Shown here: piece after piece, positions 5,576 through 5,770 of the stretch | Layout of the letters: every line of letters begins with the position of its first letter | How positions within the stretch are numbered: the first letter of the stretch is position 1 | Source of the DNA: JAJRVH01 sp964505995 | GTDB lineage: Bacteria; Pseudomonadota; Zetaproteobacteria; Mariprofundales; Mariprofundaceae | Direction: 5' to 3' | DNA: 5,770 nt | NCBI GenBank assembly: GCA_964505995.1 | Contig: CAZDLB010000105.1 | Location: forward strand, 1-5,770 | Notes under the pieces: generated by a model | The model's database searches: none | Told to the model about the DNA's origin: nothing | Seen by the model: only the letters and a program-made list of their open reading frames with translations | Made by a program: the position numbers and the translations under genes

Positions 5576-5770
5576 TGCCGTTTTCCTCACTCTCCGAACT
5601 CAAGAAGCAGCTTGATAACGGCCAGACCACGGCCGTGGAGCTTGCGCGCCGCTATCTGGCGCGCATCGAAGCGCATAATCCGGCCCTGAACGCCTTTGTG
5701 CACATCGATCCGGCCCATGTGCTGGAACAGGCCGAGGCCTCGGATGCGTACCGCGCCAAGCATGGGCCGC
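5575..5770 (+). CDS. gatA: Asp-tRNA(Asn)/Glu-tRNA(Gln) amidotransferase subunit A (5' part, runs off the window)
   Basis: The ATG at 5575 overlaps the gatC stop by one base. The frame stays open for about 65 codons to the right edge. The N-terminus (MPFSSLSELKKQLDNGQTT, then VELARRYLARIEAHNPALNAFVHI) is the typical first helical segment of GatA amidases, including the E-x-hNPxLNAFV pattern. GatA is the glutaminase subunit that releases ammonia from glutamine for delivery to GatB. Its Ser-cisSer-Lys catalytic triad would lie beyond the window, so catalytic integrity cannot be checked here. The order gatC-gatA is the common operon order, with gatB expected downstream. Confidence 0.93.
   Translation, partial: MPFSSLSELKKQLDNGQTTAVELARRYLARIEAHNPALNAFVHIDPAHVLEQAEASDAYRAKHGP

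Overview
The window reads as a gene-dense stretch of a GC-rich Gram-negative chromosome. Every gene I can support is on the + strand. The type II secretion accessory pair (GspA/GspB), a Gram-negative-type diacylglycerol kinase and a GatCAB amidotransferase locus together point to a proteobacterium, probably a gammaproteobacterium. That placement is inference; I cannot name the genus. GatC and GatA suggest an organism that makes Gln-tRNA and/or Asn-tRNA by transamidation.

Layout: (1) bases 1-68 are the 3' end of an unidentified gene. (2) dgkA (91-438) overlaps by 4 bp a large membrane-anchored LTA-synthase/OpgB-type alkaline-phosphatase-superfamily transferase (435-2420). (3) After a 75-bp gap, gspA (2496-4181) and gspB (4181-4864) overlap by one base. 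They are followed 14 bp later by a small ABM-fold protein (4879-5193) that keeps the Asn/Trp/His triad of IsdG-type haem oxygenases. (4) After a 103-bp gap, gatC (5297-5575) overlaps by one base the start of gatA, which runs off the right edge.

Working together: the transferase is expected to take a head group from a phospholipid, probably phosphatidylglycerol, and release diacylglycerol. DgkA would phosphorylate that diacylglycerol back to phosphatidate, so the overlapping pair looks like a self-contained lipid-recycling unit. GspA and GspB form an inner-membrane, ATP-driven, peptidoglycan-binding complex that helps the GspD secretin insert during type II secretion assembly. The haem-oxygenase-like protein has no obvious functional link to them beyond co-directional close spacing. 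GatC/GatA belong to the tRNA-dependent amidotransferase.

I found no RNA gene, CRISPR array, transposase or convincing rho-independent terminator. I see no clearly new multi-gene system. The points most worth a second look are a REP-like palindrome apparently translated within the GspB linker, the IsdG triad in the small ABM protein, and the dgkA/transferase pair with a serine at the nucleophile position.
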